In this document: one piece after another, positions 1 through 8,733 of the stretch
How the letters are laid out: each line of letters opens with the position of its first letter
Position numbering within the stretch: the stretch's first letter is position 1
Notes under the pieces: model-generated
The model's database searches: none
What the model saw: the letters and a program-made list of their open reading frames with translations, nothing else
What the model was told of the DNA's origin: nothing
Made by a program: the position numbers and the translations under genes
Assembly: GCF_003963535.1 (NCBI RefSeq)
Contig: NZ_CP034539.1
Span: 4,898,001-4,962,000 of the forward strand
Length of the DNA: 64,000 nucleotides
DNA from: Streptomyces cyaneochromogenes
GTDB lineage: Bacteria; Actinomycetota; Actinomycetes; Streptomycetales; Streptomycetaceae
Direction of reading: 5' to 3'

Positions 1-1380
1 CTCACCCCTCAGCACCCGGGCCGCGGTCTCTACAGTCTCCGCCGACCAGGGCCTGCCTTCCAGGGCGGCCTCGGTGGCGAGGGCGCGGATCGGGGTGGCG
101 GCCACGCCGCCCAGGCCGATGCGCGCCTTGCGGACGATCCCGTCCTCGATGTCGAGCGCGAAGGCGACCGCGACGCTGGAGATGTCGTCGAAGCGCCGCT
201 TGGCGATCTTGTGGAAGGCCGCGACCGGCGACAGCGGCAGCGGGACGCGCACCGCGCGGATCAGCTCGCCGGGACGGCGCACGCTCTGCCGGTAGCCGGT
301 GAAGTACTCCGCGAGCGGGACCACGCGCTCACCGTCGGCGTCGGCGAGCACCAGCGACGCCTCCAGGGCGAGCAGCACCGGCGGGCTGTCACCGATGGGC
401 GAGCCGGTGCCCAGGTTGCCGCCGAGGGTGCCGCTGTTGCGGATGAGCCGGGAGGCGAACTGCGGGAACAGCTCGGCGAGGAGCGGGACTTGGCCGTCGA
501 GGCGGCGCTCGATCTCGGTGAGCGTCAGCGCCGCCCCGATCTCGATGTGGTCGGACTCGACGCGCAGCTCCCTCAGTTCGGGCAGCCGGTCGATGGCGAC
601 GACGCAGTCCTCGCGGCGGGAGCGGATGTTCACCTCGACGCCGTAGTCGGTGGAGCCGGCGACCATGACCGCGTCGGGCCGCTCGCGCAGCAGCTCCAGC
701 GTCTCGGCCAGGGTTTCCTTCCGCAGGAAGGTGCTGTCGTCCTGGGTGTACTCGGTGGCGACCGGGGCGGGCGGGGCCTGCTCGCGGCGCTGGGCCAGCG
801 GGTCCTCGTCCGTGGGCTCACCGACGGCGAACGCGGCGTCGCGGATCGGGCGGTACCCGGTACATCGGCACAGGTTTCCGCTCAGCGCGTGCAGGTCGAA
901 CCCGTTCGGACCGTGCTCGTGGTCGGCGCTGTCGGCCGCGCCGGAGTCCGAGTGCGAGTCGGAGTCCGTGTGCGCGCAGCGGTCGGGCCGGTAGTACTCG
1001 GAGGCCATGCTGCAGACGAATCCGGGCGTGCAGTAGCCGCACTGCGAGCCGCCGCGGACCGCCATCTCCTCCTGCACCGGGTGCGGGGTGGGCGGCGTGC
1101 CGTCCGCGCCGACGGTGGCGAGGCCCTCGGAGGTGATGACCTCCTGACCGTCGAGCGCCGCGGCCGGGACCAGGCAGGCGTTGACCGCCACCCAGTCGGT
1201 CGGCTTGTTCACCCCGGGACGCGCCACCAGGACCGAACAGGCGCCGCACTCACCCTCGGCGCAGCCCTCCTTGGTGCCGGTGAGGCCACGCTCGCGCAGG
1301 AAATCCAGCACGGTGGTGTGCGGCGCAGCCGGTGAAATCGGTGTTTCTTTCCCGTTGACCGTGATCCGCGCCTCAGTCAT
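1..1380 (-). CDS. Xanthine dehydrogenase-type 2Fe-2S/FAD subunit, 3' end outside window
   Basis: Small subunit of a molybdo-flavoenzyme hydroxylase of the xanthine dehydrogenase family, passing electrons from the molybdopterin subunit to FAD. The N-terminal plant-type ferredoxin domain has CAEGECGAC, the second 2Fe-2S domain has QCGYC and NLCRCTGYRPI, and an FAD-binding domain follows (VMVAGSTDYG, NSGTLGGNLGTGSPIGD). ATG at 1380 has GAAGG 8 bases upstream. A Ser/Asp/His-rich insert (HTDSDSHSDSG) splits the second 2Fe-2S domain between its two cysteine pairs. The gene runs off the left edge, so the molybdopterin subunit is not visible. Xanthine is the likely but unproven substrate. Confidence 0.9.
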   Translation of the reverse strand, partial: MTEARITVNGKETPISPAAPHTTVLDFLRERGLTGTKEGCAEGECGACSVLVARPGVNKPTDWVAVNACLVPAAALDGQEVITSEGLATVGADGTPPTPHPVQEEMAVRGGSQCGYCTPGFVCSMASEYYRPDRCAHTDSDSHSDSGAADSADHEHGPNGFDLHALSGNLCRCTGYRPIRDAAFAVGEPTDEDPLAQRREQAPPAPVATEYTQDDSTFLRKETLAETLELLRERPDAVMVAGSTDYGVEVNIRSRREDCVVAIDRLPELRELRVESDHIEIGAALTLTEIERRLDGQVPLLAELFPQFASRLIRNSGTLGGNLGTGSPIGDSPPVLLALEASLVLADADGERVVPLAEYFTGYRQSVRRPGELIRAVRVPLPLSPVAAFHKIAKRRFDDISSVAVAFALDIEDGIVRKARIGLGGVAATPIRALATEAALEGRPWSAETVETAARVLRGE

Positions 1381-1531
1381 GACAGGCCTTCGTTTCCGTG
1401 CGTGACAGGTCGATTCATCATGTTCGCCAATTTCAGGCAGCTTTCTGTGTTCAAACGCACCACGTGAACGGAGCGGGCGCACAAGGGCACGCGACAGCGA
1501 CGTGCCGAAAAATGGTGACGGGAAATGCGGA

Positions 1532-1552
1532 ATGTGCCACGAAGGGGCACAT
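1532..1552 (-). promoter_or_regulatory. Leader hairpin upstream of the dehydrogenase gene
   Basis: Perfect 7-bp inverted repeat ATGTGCC/GGCACAT with a 7-base loop, between the leader ORF and the dehydrogenase start. No U-run follows, so it may be an attenuator, an RNA-stability element or an operator. Function is inferred only from position. Confidence 0.4.
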
Positions 1553-1565
1553 CAGAACGGCTTAC

Positions 1566-1643
1566 TCAGCAGCCGTGCGCGATCCGACCCGGAACCCAGA
1601 CCGTGCGCTGGGCGAGGCGACCGAGATCAGAGCTGGTGTTCAT
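1566..1643 (-). CDS. Putative 25-residue leader peptide
   Basis: ATG at 1643 is preceded by a near-perfect Shine-Dalgarno AAAGGAGG (1654-1661) with a 10-base spacer, far stronger than most ribosome sites nearby. It encodes 25 residues beginning MNTSSDLGRL and ending IAHGC, then TGA. It lies about 185 bases upstream of the molybdo-hydroxylase gene on the same strand and is followed by a hairpin, the layout of a regulatory leader ORF. No family is recognised, and coding is inferred only from the ribosome site and the context. Confidence 0.4.
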   Translation of the reverse strand: MNTSSDLGRLAQRTVWVPGRIAHGC

Positions 1644-1741
1644 CTGCTGGTCGCCTCCTTTCGGTGGTTATGGGTCGACGTCTACCGCAAATTAGTGGCC
1701 GCCGCCACCGAGGTCAAGGGGGTGGCCCCGGCGTCTCGAAA

Positions 1742-1757
1742 GCCACGGCCCCGTGGC
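1742..1757 (-). terminator. Hairpin after the membrane-protein gene
   Basis: Perfect 7-bp stem GCCACGG/CCGTGGC with a 2-base gap, immediately 3' of the membrane-protein stop codon. It is short and has no U-tract, so termination is only a possibility. Confidence 0.3.
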
Positions 1758-1760
1758 AGG

Positions 1761-2963
1761 TCAGGGGCTCGGCGCCGTCGGCATGCCCGGTGTCGTGCGT
1801 TTCGTCACGTCCGGGGTGTCCTCGCTCCCCGCACGCCCGCCGCGCAGGGACGGGGGGTGCCGTCGGCGTCGGCGGCGGTCCCGTACCGGCCAGAGCAGGA
1901 CGTATGCCGTGGAGACGACGACGAAGGTCAGGCGGATCAGGCCGCGCGTCGCGTCGTCGGGGACGACGAAGACGGTGCCGTACAGGGTGATCAGCGCGAT
2001 CCAGCTCCACCAGGGCACGAGGCGTCGTTGGCCGATCACGTCCCACAGCAGGGTGCCCAGCAGGACGGAGGCGGTGTAGTACGTGTAGACGCTGGGGTCC
2101 AGGACGATCCGGGCGTTGGCGCCGAGCAGGACGACGGCGGGCCAGCGGCCTCGGCGGACGGCGACGCAGCCCAGGACCAGGCCAACGGCGGCCTGTGCGG
2201 GCCGGTCCCAGGGAGGGGTTTGCGGGTCGTCGACGCCGAGCCAGCGCAGCGCGGACGCGGGCTGGTTGGGGATGGTGAACTCGGCCGCGGCGAACGGCTC
2301 GGGGGAGCCCAGGAAGAACGGCAGCCAGGCTGCCGCCACCAGGCCCGCGCACCACAGGCCCGCGCGCAGCCACTGCCCCCTCGGCAGGGCGAGCAGCAGC
2401 GGCAGGAAGACCAGCGCGGTCGGTTTGGAGTCCATGGCCAGGGCCAGGAAGATGCCGGTCGCGGCGGCGTTGCCGCGGGTGAGGGAGTGCACGGCCAGGG
2501 CGGTGAAGAAGAGGGCCAGTACGTCGTCGAGGTGACCGAAGCGGACGGAGACCTCGATCCACATCGGGATGAAGGCGAAGCCCGCGATCAGCACGCGCTG
2601 CCGCAGCCGCTGGTGGTTGGTCCCGGTGCCCAGGAAGTGCCAGGCGGCGCTGCGTCCGGCGACCACCAGGATCACCAGGCCGAGCAGGGACATCAGGGCG
2701 GCGGCGAGGAACTGCCCGACCGGCTCGGGAAACGGGTTGAACAGGCCCGCCGTCAGGAAGCTGACGGGGCCCATCTGCAGTTCGGGGTGGTGGGCGTACA
2801 GGGCGAGACCGCCGTCCGGCCTGCCCGTGCCCGCGTACAGCAGCTCCCCGCCGGTGCGCAGGTAGTGCCAGGAGAAACCTCCGTTCGGCTGGACCACGGC
2901 GAACCACAGGGTCGTCCAGGCCGTGAGCAGCACCAGGTGCACCCGCTGACTGATCGCCGGCAC
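1761..2963 (-). CDS. Polytopic membrane protein, GT-C glycosyltransferase-like
   Basis: About 400 residues with at least nine hydrophobic segments and short loops, then a basic tail rich in Arg and Ser. The region FGHLDDVLALFF followed by AMDSKPTALVFLP resembles polyprenol-phosphate-sugar-dependent GT-C/DUF2029 proteins, where an acidic residue sits in the first large extracytoplasmic loop. The GTG at 2963 is chosen over an upstream in-frame start because GGAGGGGGGAG lies just before it. It is divergent from the deacetylase gene. Transferase activity is inferred; it could be an uncharacterised membrane protein. Confidence 0.65.
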   Translation of the reverse strand: MPAISQRVHLVLLTAWTTLWFAVVQPNGGFSWHYLRTGGELLYAGTGRPDGGLALYAHHPELQMGPVSFLTAGLFNPFPEPVGQFLAAALMSLLGLVILVVAGRSAAWHFLGTGTNHQRLRQRVLIAGFAFIPMWIEVSVRFGHLDDVLALFFTALAVHSLTRGNAAATGIFLALAMDSKPTALVFLPLLLALPRGQWLRAGLWCAGLVAAAWLPFFLGSPEPFAAAEFTIPNQPASALRWLGVDDPQTPPWDRPAQAAVGLVLGCVAVRRGRWPAVVLLGANARIVLDPSVYTYYTASVLLGTLLWDVIGQRRLVPWWSWIALITLYGTVFVVPDDATRGLIRLTFVVVSTAYVLLWPVRDRRRRRRHPPSLRGGRAGSEDTPDVTKRTTPGMPTAPSP

Positions 2964-3193
2964 GCTTCTCCCCCCTCCGGTTCTCGTCGCCTCGCACGGT
3001 GCCCACTGGTCGTCCCCCTCCTTGAGATGGCCTGAGGGCAGTGCGGGTTCGGTCCGTGAGCGCGATCCGTCGGCCGGTCGTCGCGGCATCCCTGCGGAAT
3101 TGTGCGTGATCGGTAACAGACGGATCCCGCGGCCGCTTTCCCCCCTCTTGCCGGACGCACAGGCCCCCACAGCAACGGCAAGGAACTGAAGAC

Positions 3194-3988
3194 ATGGCGC
3201 ACAGCGGCGGACGGGGTTGGTACGGCAAGGTGATCGCGGCGGCGCTCGGGGTGACCGCGGTGGCCGCCATGACCTCGCTCTGGGACACCCGGTTCGGGTC
3301 GTCCGAGGGACGGCCCGACCGAGGGAGTGTCTCGGCGTCGCCGTCCGGGCCCGACGCCCAGGCGCAGGGCCAGAAGACCGTGCCGGTGTCGGAGGAGATC
3401 GAGCATGCCTCCGACGGAGGCGCCCGAAGCGTCAACATCACCATCGACGACGGGCCGGACCCCGCCTGGACGCCGCAGATGCTGGAGGTGCTGCGGGACA
3501 ACGGCGTGAAGGCCACGTTCTGCATGGTGGGCACGCAGGCGCAGGCCCACCCGGACCTGGTCAAGGACGTGGTGGCGGCCGGGCACCGGCTCTGCGACCA
3601 CACCGTCTCGCACGACGTCACCATGGACCGCCAGTCCGAGGCCTACCAGTCACAGCAGATCCTGGACGCTGAACGCATGATCACCAAGGCGTCCGGGGGC
3701 GTCCGCCCGCTGTACTACCGCGCCCCGGGAGGTGCCTTCACCCCGTACAGCCGGCACCTCGCCGCGTCCCGTGGCATGCGTCCGCTCGGCTGGAACATCG
3801 ACTCCAAGGACTTCGAGCGGGCGGGTACGGCGGCCATCGTCGCGACTGTCAAGGGCGAGATGTCCAACGGCCCGACCCTGCTCTTCCACGACGGAGGCGG
3901 AGACCGCTCCCAGACCGTGGCCGCCCTGCGTGAACTCCTGCCGTGGCTGAAGGAGCAGGGGTACTCCTTCGGTTTTCCCGTGCGCTGA
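3194..3988 (+). CDS. Secreted polysaccharide deacetylase (NodB/CE4 family)
   Basis: Metal-dependent deacetylase of the CE4 family acting on N-acetylated polysaccharide such as chitin oligomers or peptidoglycan. An N-terminal membrane segment or signal (residues 12-28) is followed by a linker of about 45 residues and the NodB domain. Visible motifs are the metal/base motif TIDDGPD (Asp85-Asp86), HTVSH (His136 and His140), RAPGG, and the late motif LFHDGGG with its catalytic His. The first motif reads IDDGP instead of the usual FDDGP. ATG has AAGGAA upstream. The substrate is not determinable from sequence. Confidence 0.88.
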   Translation: MAHSGGRGWYGKVIAAALGVTAVAAMTSLWDTRFGSSEGRPDRGSVSASPSGPDAQAQGQKTVPVSEEIEHASDGGARSVNITIDDGPDPAWTPQMLEVLRDNGVKATFCMVGTQAQAHPDLVKDVVAAGHRLCDHTVSHDVTMDRQSEAYQSQQILDAERMITKASGGVRPLYYRAPGGAFTPYSRHLAASRGMRPLGWNIDSKDFERAGTAAIVATVKGEMSNGPTLLFHDGGGDRSQTVAALRELLPWLKEQGYSFGFPVR

Positions 3989-4176
3989 CCTGCCCAGCCC
4001 TGCCTCGCCCTGCCCAAGGTCCGCCTGAACAAGGGCCACTTGAGCAAGACGGTGCGCAGCCGGTCGCGGTTGTGCGACTCCCGGACCATCCGTGACGCCG
4101 GCTGTCCCTCCCCGGTCGGACAAATCCTGCCCCTGTGATGGATTCGCCCAACTCCTCCGCACGGAAGGGTTGGTGC

Positions 4177-5796
4177 GTGTCATCTGTACCCACTCCAAGG
4201 ACCCCCCACGTGCGCAGAAGTCGAATAGCCCCCTTCCTGGCCGTCGGTACCGTCGCCGCGCTCGTTCCCGCGCTCGCGCCGGCCCCGGCATCGGCCGCCG
4301 GGAACCCCCTGAGCCAGTACGTTCAGCAGAAGCCGGCCTGGCATCGATGTGACTCGGCGATGCCGGCGGCCTTCCAGTGCGCCACGATCAAGGTGCCGCT
4401 CGACTACAGCCGCCCGAACGGCAAGAAGCTCGACCTGGCGATATCCAGGCTGAAGACGAGCAAGAAGAGCGAGCGCCGCGGTGTGCTCCTGCTCAACCCG
4501 GGTGGCCCGGGAGGGCCGGGCCTCGACCTGCCGCAGCTGTTGGCGGGCGAGCTGCCGAAGTCCGTGAAGAACAAGTACGACCTCATCGGCTTCGACCCGC
4601 GAGGCATCGGCCAGAGCTCTCCCGTCGGCTGCCGCCTGACGGACGGGGAGCAGAACTGGGAACGGGCGTACAAGGCCGAGACGTTCGCCAAGGACGTCAA
4701 GTGGGCCCGGACCGTCGCCGAGAAGTGCGACGCCAGGCAGGGCGACAAGCTGCGCCACATCACCACCCGCAACACCGCCCGGGACATGGACGTGATCCGT
4801 GCCGTGCTCGGCGAGAAGAAGATCTCCTACCTGGGGTACTCGTACGGCACCTACCTCGGCGCGGTATACACGCAGATGTTCCCCAAGCGCGTTGACCGCT
4901 TCGTGCTGGACAGCGCCGTCGACCCGGCCCGGGTCTGGCGCGGCATGATCCAGGTCTGGGCGGAGGGCAGCGAGCCCGCCTTCACGCGGTGGACCGAGTG
5001 GACCGCCGAGCGGAACTCCACGTACAAGCTGGGTGCGACGCCCGAGGCGGTCCGCAAGACCTTCTACGACCTGGTCGCCCAGGCCGACCGCAAGCCGATC
5101 GACCTCGACGGCACCAAGCTGACCGGCTACGACATCCGCTCCGGCAGCCGTGGCACGTTCTTCAGCGTGCGCGAGGCCGCCGAGTCGGTCGTCGAACTGA
5201 AGAAGGCCGCCGCGGGAAGCCGTCGGTCCGCCGCCCCCGAGACCACGACGCCGGCGTCGCCCACGCCGCAACCGCCGTCGTTCGGCCGCGCCGTGCCCTC
5301 GGACAACGGCACCGCCGGCTTCTGGGCCGTCGTCTGCGCCGACACGCGCAACTGGCCGCGCGATCCCGAGCAGTACCGCGAAGACGCGATCCGGGACAAG
5401 GCCAGGTACCCGCTGTACGGCGACTTCGTCTCCAACATCATGCCGTGCGCGTTCTGGAAGAAGAACGGCGGTGAGGCCGCCACGAAGGTCGACAACAAGG
5501 TCGGCGCGCTGATCCTGCAGAACGAGTGGGACCCCCAGACGCCGTTGACCAGCGGCCAGGGCCTGCGCCGGGTCATGAAGGGCGCGAAGATGGTCACCGT
5601 CGCCGGGGGCGTCGGACACGGCATCTACGGCTCCAAGTCGTGCGCGGACAAGACGGCCACGGCCTACCTGACCACCGGCAGGCTGCCGGCGGCGGACCTG
5701 ACCTGCCAGGCCGCCCCCGCGGCGGGCGATCGGGGCGGCGCCAACCCGCTGCCGCTGCCGACGCCGCCCGGGATCCCGGGCCTGGCCGCCGAATGA
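4177..5796 (+). CDS. Secreted alpha/beta-hydrolase, S33 tripeptidyl aminopeptidase-like
   Basis: Exported serine hydrolase of the S33 aminopeptidase type, with an alpha/beta-hydrolase core and a C-terminal TAP-like domain. The signal peptide is RRSRIAPFL followed by an Ala/Pro-rich stretch ending ASAA. NPGGPGGPG supplies the oxyanion hole, GYSYG the nucleophilic Ser, NEWDPQTP the Asp and GVGHGIYG the His. An Ala/Pro/Thr-rich spacer (SAAPETTTPASPTPQ) interrupts the cap region. GTG at 4177 is preferred because GGAAGG lies 8 bases upstream; an in-frame ATG at 4135 would give a 14-residue extension. Confidence 0.85.
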   Translation: MSSVPTPRTPHVRRSRIAPFLAVGTVAALVPALAPAPASAAGNPLSQYVQQKPAWHRCDSAMPAAFQCATIKVPLDYSRPNGKKLDLAISRLKTSKKSERRGVLLLNPGGPGGPGLDLPQLLAGELPKSVKNKYDLIGFDPRGIGQSSPVGCRLTDGEQNWERAYKAETFAKDVKWARTVAEKCDARQGDKLRHITTRNTARDMDVIRAVLGEKKISYLGYSYGTYLGAVYTQMFPKRVDRFVLDSAVDPARVWRGMIQVWAEGSEPAFTRWTEWTAERNSTYKLGATPEAVRKTFYDLVAQADRKPIDLDGTKLTGYDIRSGSRGTFFSVREAAESVVELKKAAAGSRRSAAPETTTPASPTPQPPSFGRAVPSDNGTAGFWAVVCADTRNWPRDPEQYREDAIRDKARYPLYGDFVSNIMPCAFWKKNGGEAATKVDNKVGALILQNEWDPQTPLTSGQGLRRVMKGAKMVTVAGGVGHGIYGSKSCADKTATAYLTTGRLPAADLTCQAAPAAGDRGGANPLPLPTPPGIPGLAAE

Positions 5797-6005
5797 AGCA
5801 CGTGGTGCGCCGGTCGGCCGGCCTGATGCTGGTGCTCGCGGCGATGGCTGTCGCGTTCTGGCTGGCTCTCGGGCCTCCGGCCGACTGGGAGGGCCCTGCA
5901 CGGGTCGGACGGTTCGCTCTCGTACTGGGCTGTTTCGGGGCGATCTACGGGGGCGTGCGGCTGTTCTTCCCCGACGAGGCGAAGGACGAGGCGAACATGT
6001 CGTGA
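5793..6005 (+). CDS. Small two-TM membrane protein
   Basis: 70 residues whose ATG overlaps the stop of the peptidase gene (ATGA), so the two are translationally coupled. Two hydrophobic helices (about residues 9-27 and 41-58) are separated by a short polar loop containing PADWEG, and the tail DEAKDEANMS is acidic. No family or function is recognised. Confidence 0.65.
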   Translation: MKHVVRRSAGLMLVLAAMAVAFWLALGPPADWEGPARVGRFALVLGCFGAIYGGVRLFFPDEAKDEANMS

Positions 6006-6075
6006 GTACGCGTACTCAGGTCCCGCCCGTGGAACTACCCATCCGGGCGCTCGACCCGGGTGACAGACTCCCGGC

Positions 6076-6696
6076 ATGACCCCCTCAACTTCCGTCCGTC
6101 GTAGCCCTGTTGCCGGTGTCGGGCTCCTCCTGGCCGCCGGACTGGCGCTCACCGCCTGCGGTCAGGTGCGGGCGTCGGATCCGGCGGCCGGGGCCACGCC
6201 CGGCACATCGGCCAGTGCGTCGGCGAGCGCTTCTGAGAGCGCCGCGCCGGGAGCCTCGCCGTATGTGGAGCCGGGGGCCGGAGACGGTGCTCCGCACTAC
6301 AACGAGAACAACGCCCACCGGCAGCCCGGCGAGATGTCTCCCGCGCACGCGAAGGACGCCGAGCGGGAGGCCGAGCGCATCAGGCCGGTGCTCGAGCGGC
6401 TGTGGAAGCAGCGGAAGTGGGACCCGGCGACGGTGCGCGCGGCGCTGCTTCGGCTCGGGTACGAGGAGGAGCGGATCTCCGCGGACGGCAGGCGGCTCGG
6501 TGGGTCGCTCACCGTCCAGGAGATGGAGTCGCGCTACCGCGACGGCGGGTACGTCACCCCCGAAGGGGCGCGGGTCGGCCTGCGCGTCCATGCGGATGCC
6601 TGCGTCACGGCGTTCCTGCAGAAGTCCAACTTCGACGTGCGGGCCAACGGGCCGTACCTGGAAACGGGGTGCTTCGCGCCGCCGTTCGCCCACTGA
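6076..6696 (+). CDS. Putative lipoprotein
   Basis: 206 residues with a lipoprotein signal ending in the lipobox LTAC, then a Ser/Ala-rich linker (SASASASASESA) and a globular part. The globular region starts with a charged helix (KDAEREAERIRPVLERLWKQ) and carries two Cys (DACV and ETGCF) that could form a disulfide outside the membrane. It follows the small membrane protein by about 70 bases on the same strand. Function unknown. Confidence 0.7.
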   Translation: MTPSTSVRRSPVAGVGLLLAAGLALTACGQVRASDPAAGATPGTSASASASASESAAPGASPYVEPGAGDGAPHYNENNAHRQPGEMSPAHAKDAEREAERIRPVLERLWKQRKWDPATVRAALLRLGYEEERISADGRRLGGSLTVQEMESRYRDGGYVTPEGARVGLRVHADACVTAFLQKSNFDVRANGPYLETGCFAPPFAH

Positions 6697-6726
6697 CGCG
6701 CACCCCGTCTCCCCCACGCCGGTTCC

Positions 6727-8733
6727 TCAGTCCCCGCGCGGCTCCCGCACCACCGCCACATCCCCCGCAGCGACGGCCACCGAGCCGTCCGCCGGCCTGC
6801 CGGTGAGGAGTTCCGTGGCGTGCGCGGAGACGGGGACCTCGGCGTCCCGGTCCGTGTGGTTGATCAGGAAGAGGTAGTCGGCGTCGGGGCCGCGGCGCAG
6901 GGCCGCCTCGACGCCCTGCGGCGTGGTCCGCACCGGTTCCACGGCCGCTTCCGTGCGGATACGGTCCAGCAGCGCGGCCAGCGTCGCCGGGTCCGGCTGC
7001 GTGGCGAGGTACCACGTGGTGCCCTCGCCGAGGGAGTTGCGCGTGACCGCCGGTGCGCCCGCCAGCGGGCCCGTGGTGTACGACTCCACCGGCTCGGCGC
7101 CGGCCAGGCGCACCCGCTCCGACCACAGGGCCCCGGTGCCGCCGCCGCTCAGACCCACCGTCTCCCCGGGCAGCAGCGGGAACAGCTCGTCGGTCCGCAC
7201 CCCCAGCGCCTCCCGGAACGCGCCCGGGTAACCGCCCAGCCGGACATGGCAGTTCTCGTCCACCGCCCCGCTGTGGAAGCCCACCGCCAGCGTGCCTCCG
7301 CCCGCCGCGAAGGACACCAGGTTCGCCGCGCCCTCGTCGTCGACCAGGTACAGCGAGGGGGCCAGCACCACCCGGTAGGCCGACAGGTCCGCGTCCGGGC
7401 GTACGAAGTCCACCGCGACGCCAGCGCGCCACAGCGGCTCGTACCAGGCGCGGACCAGGTCCTGGAAGCGCAGCTCGGCGCTCGGCTGGGACGGCAGTTC
7501 CATCGCCCAGCGGGCGTCCCAGTCCCAGACGACGGCCACCTCGGCGGTGCCGACGCTGCCGCGTACCTCCGCGAGGGCCCGCAGGTCCGCGCCGAGCCGG
7601 ACCACGTCCCGCCAGATCTGGCTGTCCGTGCCGGCGTGCGGGAGCATCGCCGAGTGCCACTGCTCTGCGCCCGCCTTCGCCGCCCGCCACTGGAAGTAGG
7701 CGATGCCGTCCGCGCCGCGGGCCACATGGGCGAGCGCGTTGCGCCGCAGCTCACCGGGCCCCTTGGCCCTGTTCACCGGCTGCCAGTTGACCGCGCCCGT
7801 GGAGTGCTCCATCAGCAGCCACGGGCCGCCGGCGAGGGAGCGGACCAGATCGCCGCTGAGCGCGACGTCGATCTGCGACTCGGGGTCGGCGGACTGGAGG
7901 TAGTGGTCGTTGGAGACGAGGTCCAGCTTCGGGGCCCAGCGCCAGTAGTCCAGCGCGTCGAAGTTGTACATCACCATGAAGTTGGTGGTGGCGGGGGTGG
8001 CGGGGGCCGCCTCCTGCAGCACCTCGCGCTCCGCCTCGTACAGCGACAGCAGTGCGTCACTGCAGAAGCGGCGCCAGTCCAGCTGGTGGGTGGGGTTCGG
8101 GACGGCGCCGGTGGGGCGGGGCGGGATGATCTCGTCCCAGTCGTAGTACCACTGGCTCCAGAAGGTGGTGCCCCAGGCGTCGTTGAGGGCGGCCAGGTCG
8201 TCGTCGTACTTCGCCCGCAGCCAGCGCCGGAAGGCCGCCGCGCTCTCGTCGCAATGGCACTCGGCGTTGTGGCAGCCGTACTCGTTGTGGATGTGCCACA
8301 TCACCACCGCCGGGTGGTCGGCGTAGCGCCGGGCGAGTTCACCCGTGATGCGCAGGGCCGCCTCGCGGTAGGCGGGGCTCGACGGGCAGAACGTCTGGCG
8401 GCTGCCGTACGACAGTCCGCGCCCGTCCCGGTCCACCGGCAGCGCCTCGGGGTGGGCCCTGAAGAACCACGCCGGAGGCGCCGCCGTCGGGGTGGCCAGG
8501 TCGGCGGCGATATCGTTCTCGTGGAGCAGGGCGAGGATCCGGTCGAGGCGCGAGAAGTCGTACTCGCCCTCGCGCGGCTCCAGCAGCGCCCACGCGAAGA
8601 TGTTGACGCTGACCATGTTCACGCCCGCCTCGCGCATGAGGCGTACGTCCTCGGCCCAGACCTCCTCGGGCCACTGCTCGGGGTTGTAGTCGCCGCCGTA
8701 GGCGATGCCCTCCACCGAAAGCTCGCGCGTCAT
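6727..8733 (-). CDS. Beta-galactosidase, GH42 family
   Basis: Cytoplasmic glycosidase of about 668 residues hydrolysing beta-galactosides. The GH42 (beta/alpha)8 barrel has the acid/base Glu151 in HIHNEYG and the nucleophile Glu309 in LLMEHS. The zinc-site cysteines typical of the family are present (TFCPS and CHNAECHC). A beta-galactosidase trimerisation domain and a C-terminal beta domain follow. The ATG overlaps the alpha-galactosidase stop (ATGA), making this the last gene of the five-gene sugar operon. No signal peptide is seen, so the transported oligosaccharide is cleaved inside the cell. Confidence 0.93.
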   Translation of the reverse strand: MTRELSVEGIAYGGDYNPEQWPEEVWAEDVRLMREAGVNMVSVNIFAWALLEPREGEYDFSRLDRILALLHENDIAADLATPTAAPPAWFFRAHPEALPVDRDGRGLSYGSRQTFCPSSPAYREAALRITGELARRYADHPAVVMWHIHNEYGCHNAECHCDESAAAFRRWLRAKYDDDLAALNDAWGTTFWSQWYYDWDEIIPPRPTGAVPNPTHQLDWRRFCSDALLSLYEAEREVLQEAAPATPATTNFMVMYNFDALDYWRWAPKLDLVSNDHYLQSADPESQIDVALSGDLVRSLAGGPWLLMEHSTGAVNWQPVNRAKGPGELRRNALAHVARGADGIAYFQWRAAKAGAEQWHSAMLPHAGTDSQIWRDVVRLGADLRALAEVRGSVGTAEVAVVWDWDARWAMELPSQPSAELRFQDLVRAWYEPLWRAGVAVDFVRPDADLSAYRVVLAPSLYLVDDEGAANLVSFAAGGGTLAVGFHSGAVDENCHVRLGGYPGAFREALGVRTDELFPLLPGETVGLSGGGTGALWSERVRLAGAEPVESYTTGPLAGAPAVTRNSLGEGTTWYLATQPDPATLAALLDRIRTEAAVEPVRTTPQGVEAALRRGPDADYLFLINHTDRDAEVPVSAHATELLTGRPADGSVAVAAGDVAVVREPRGD

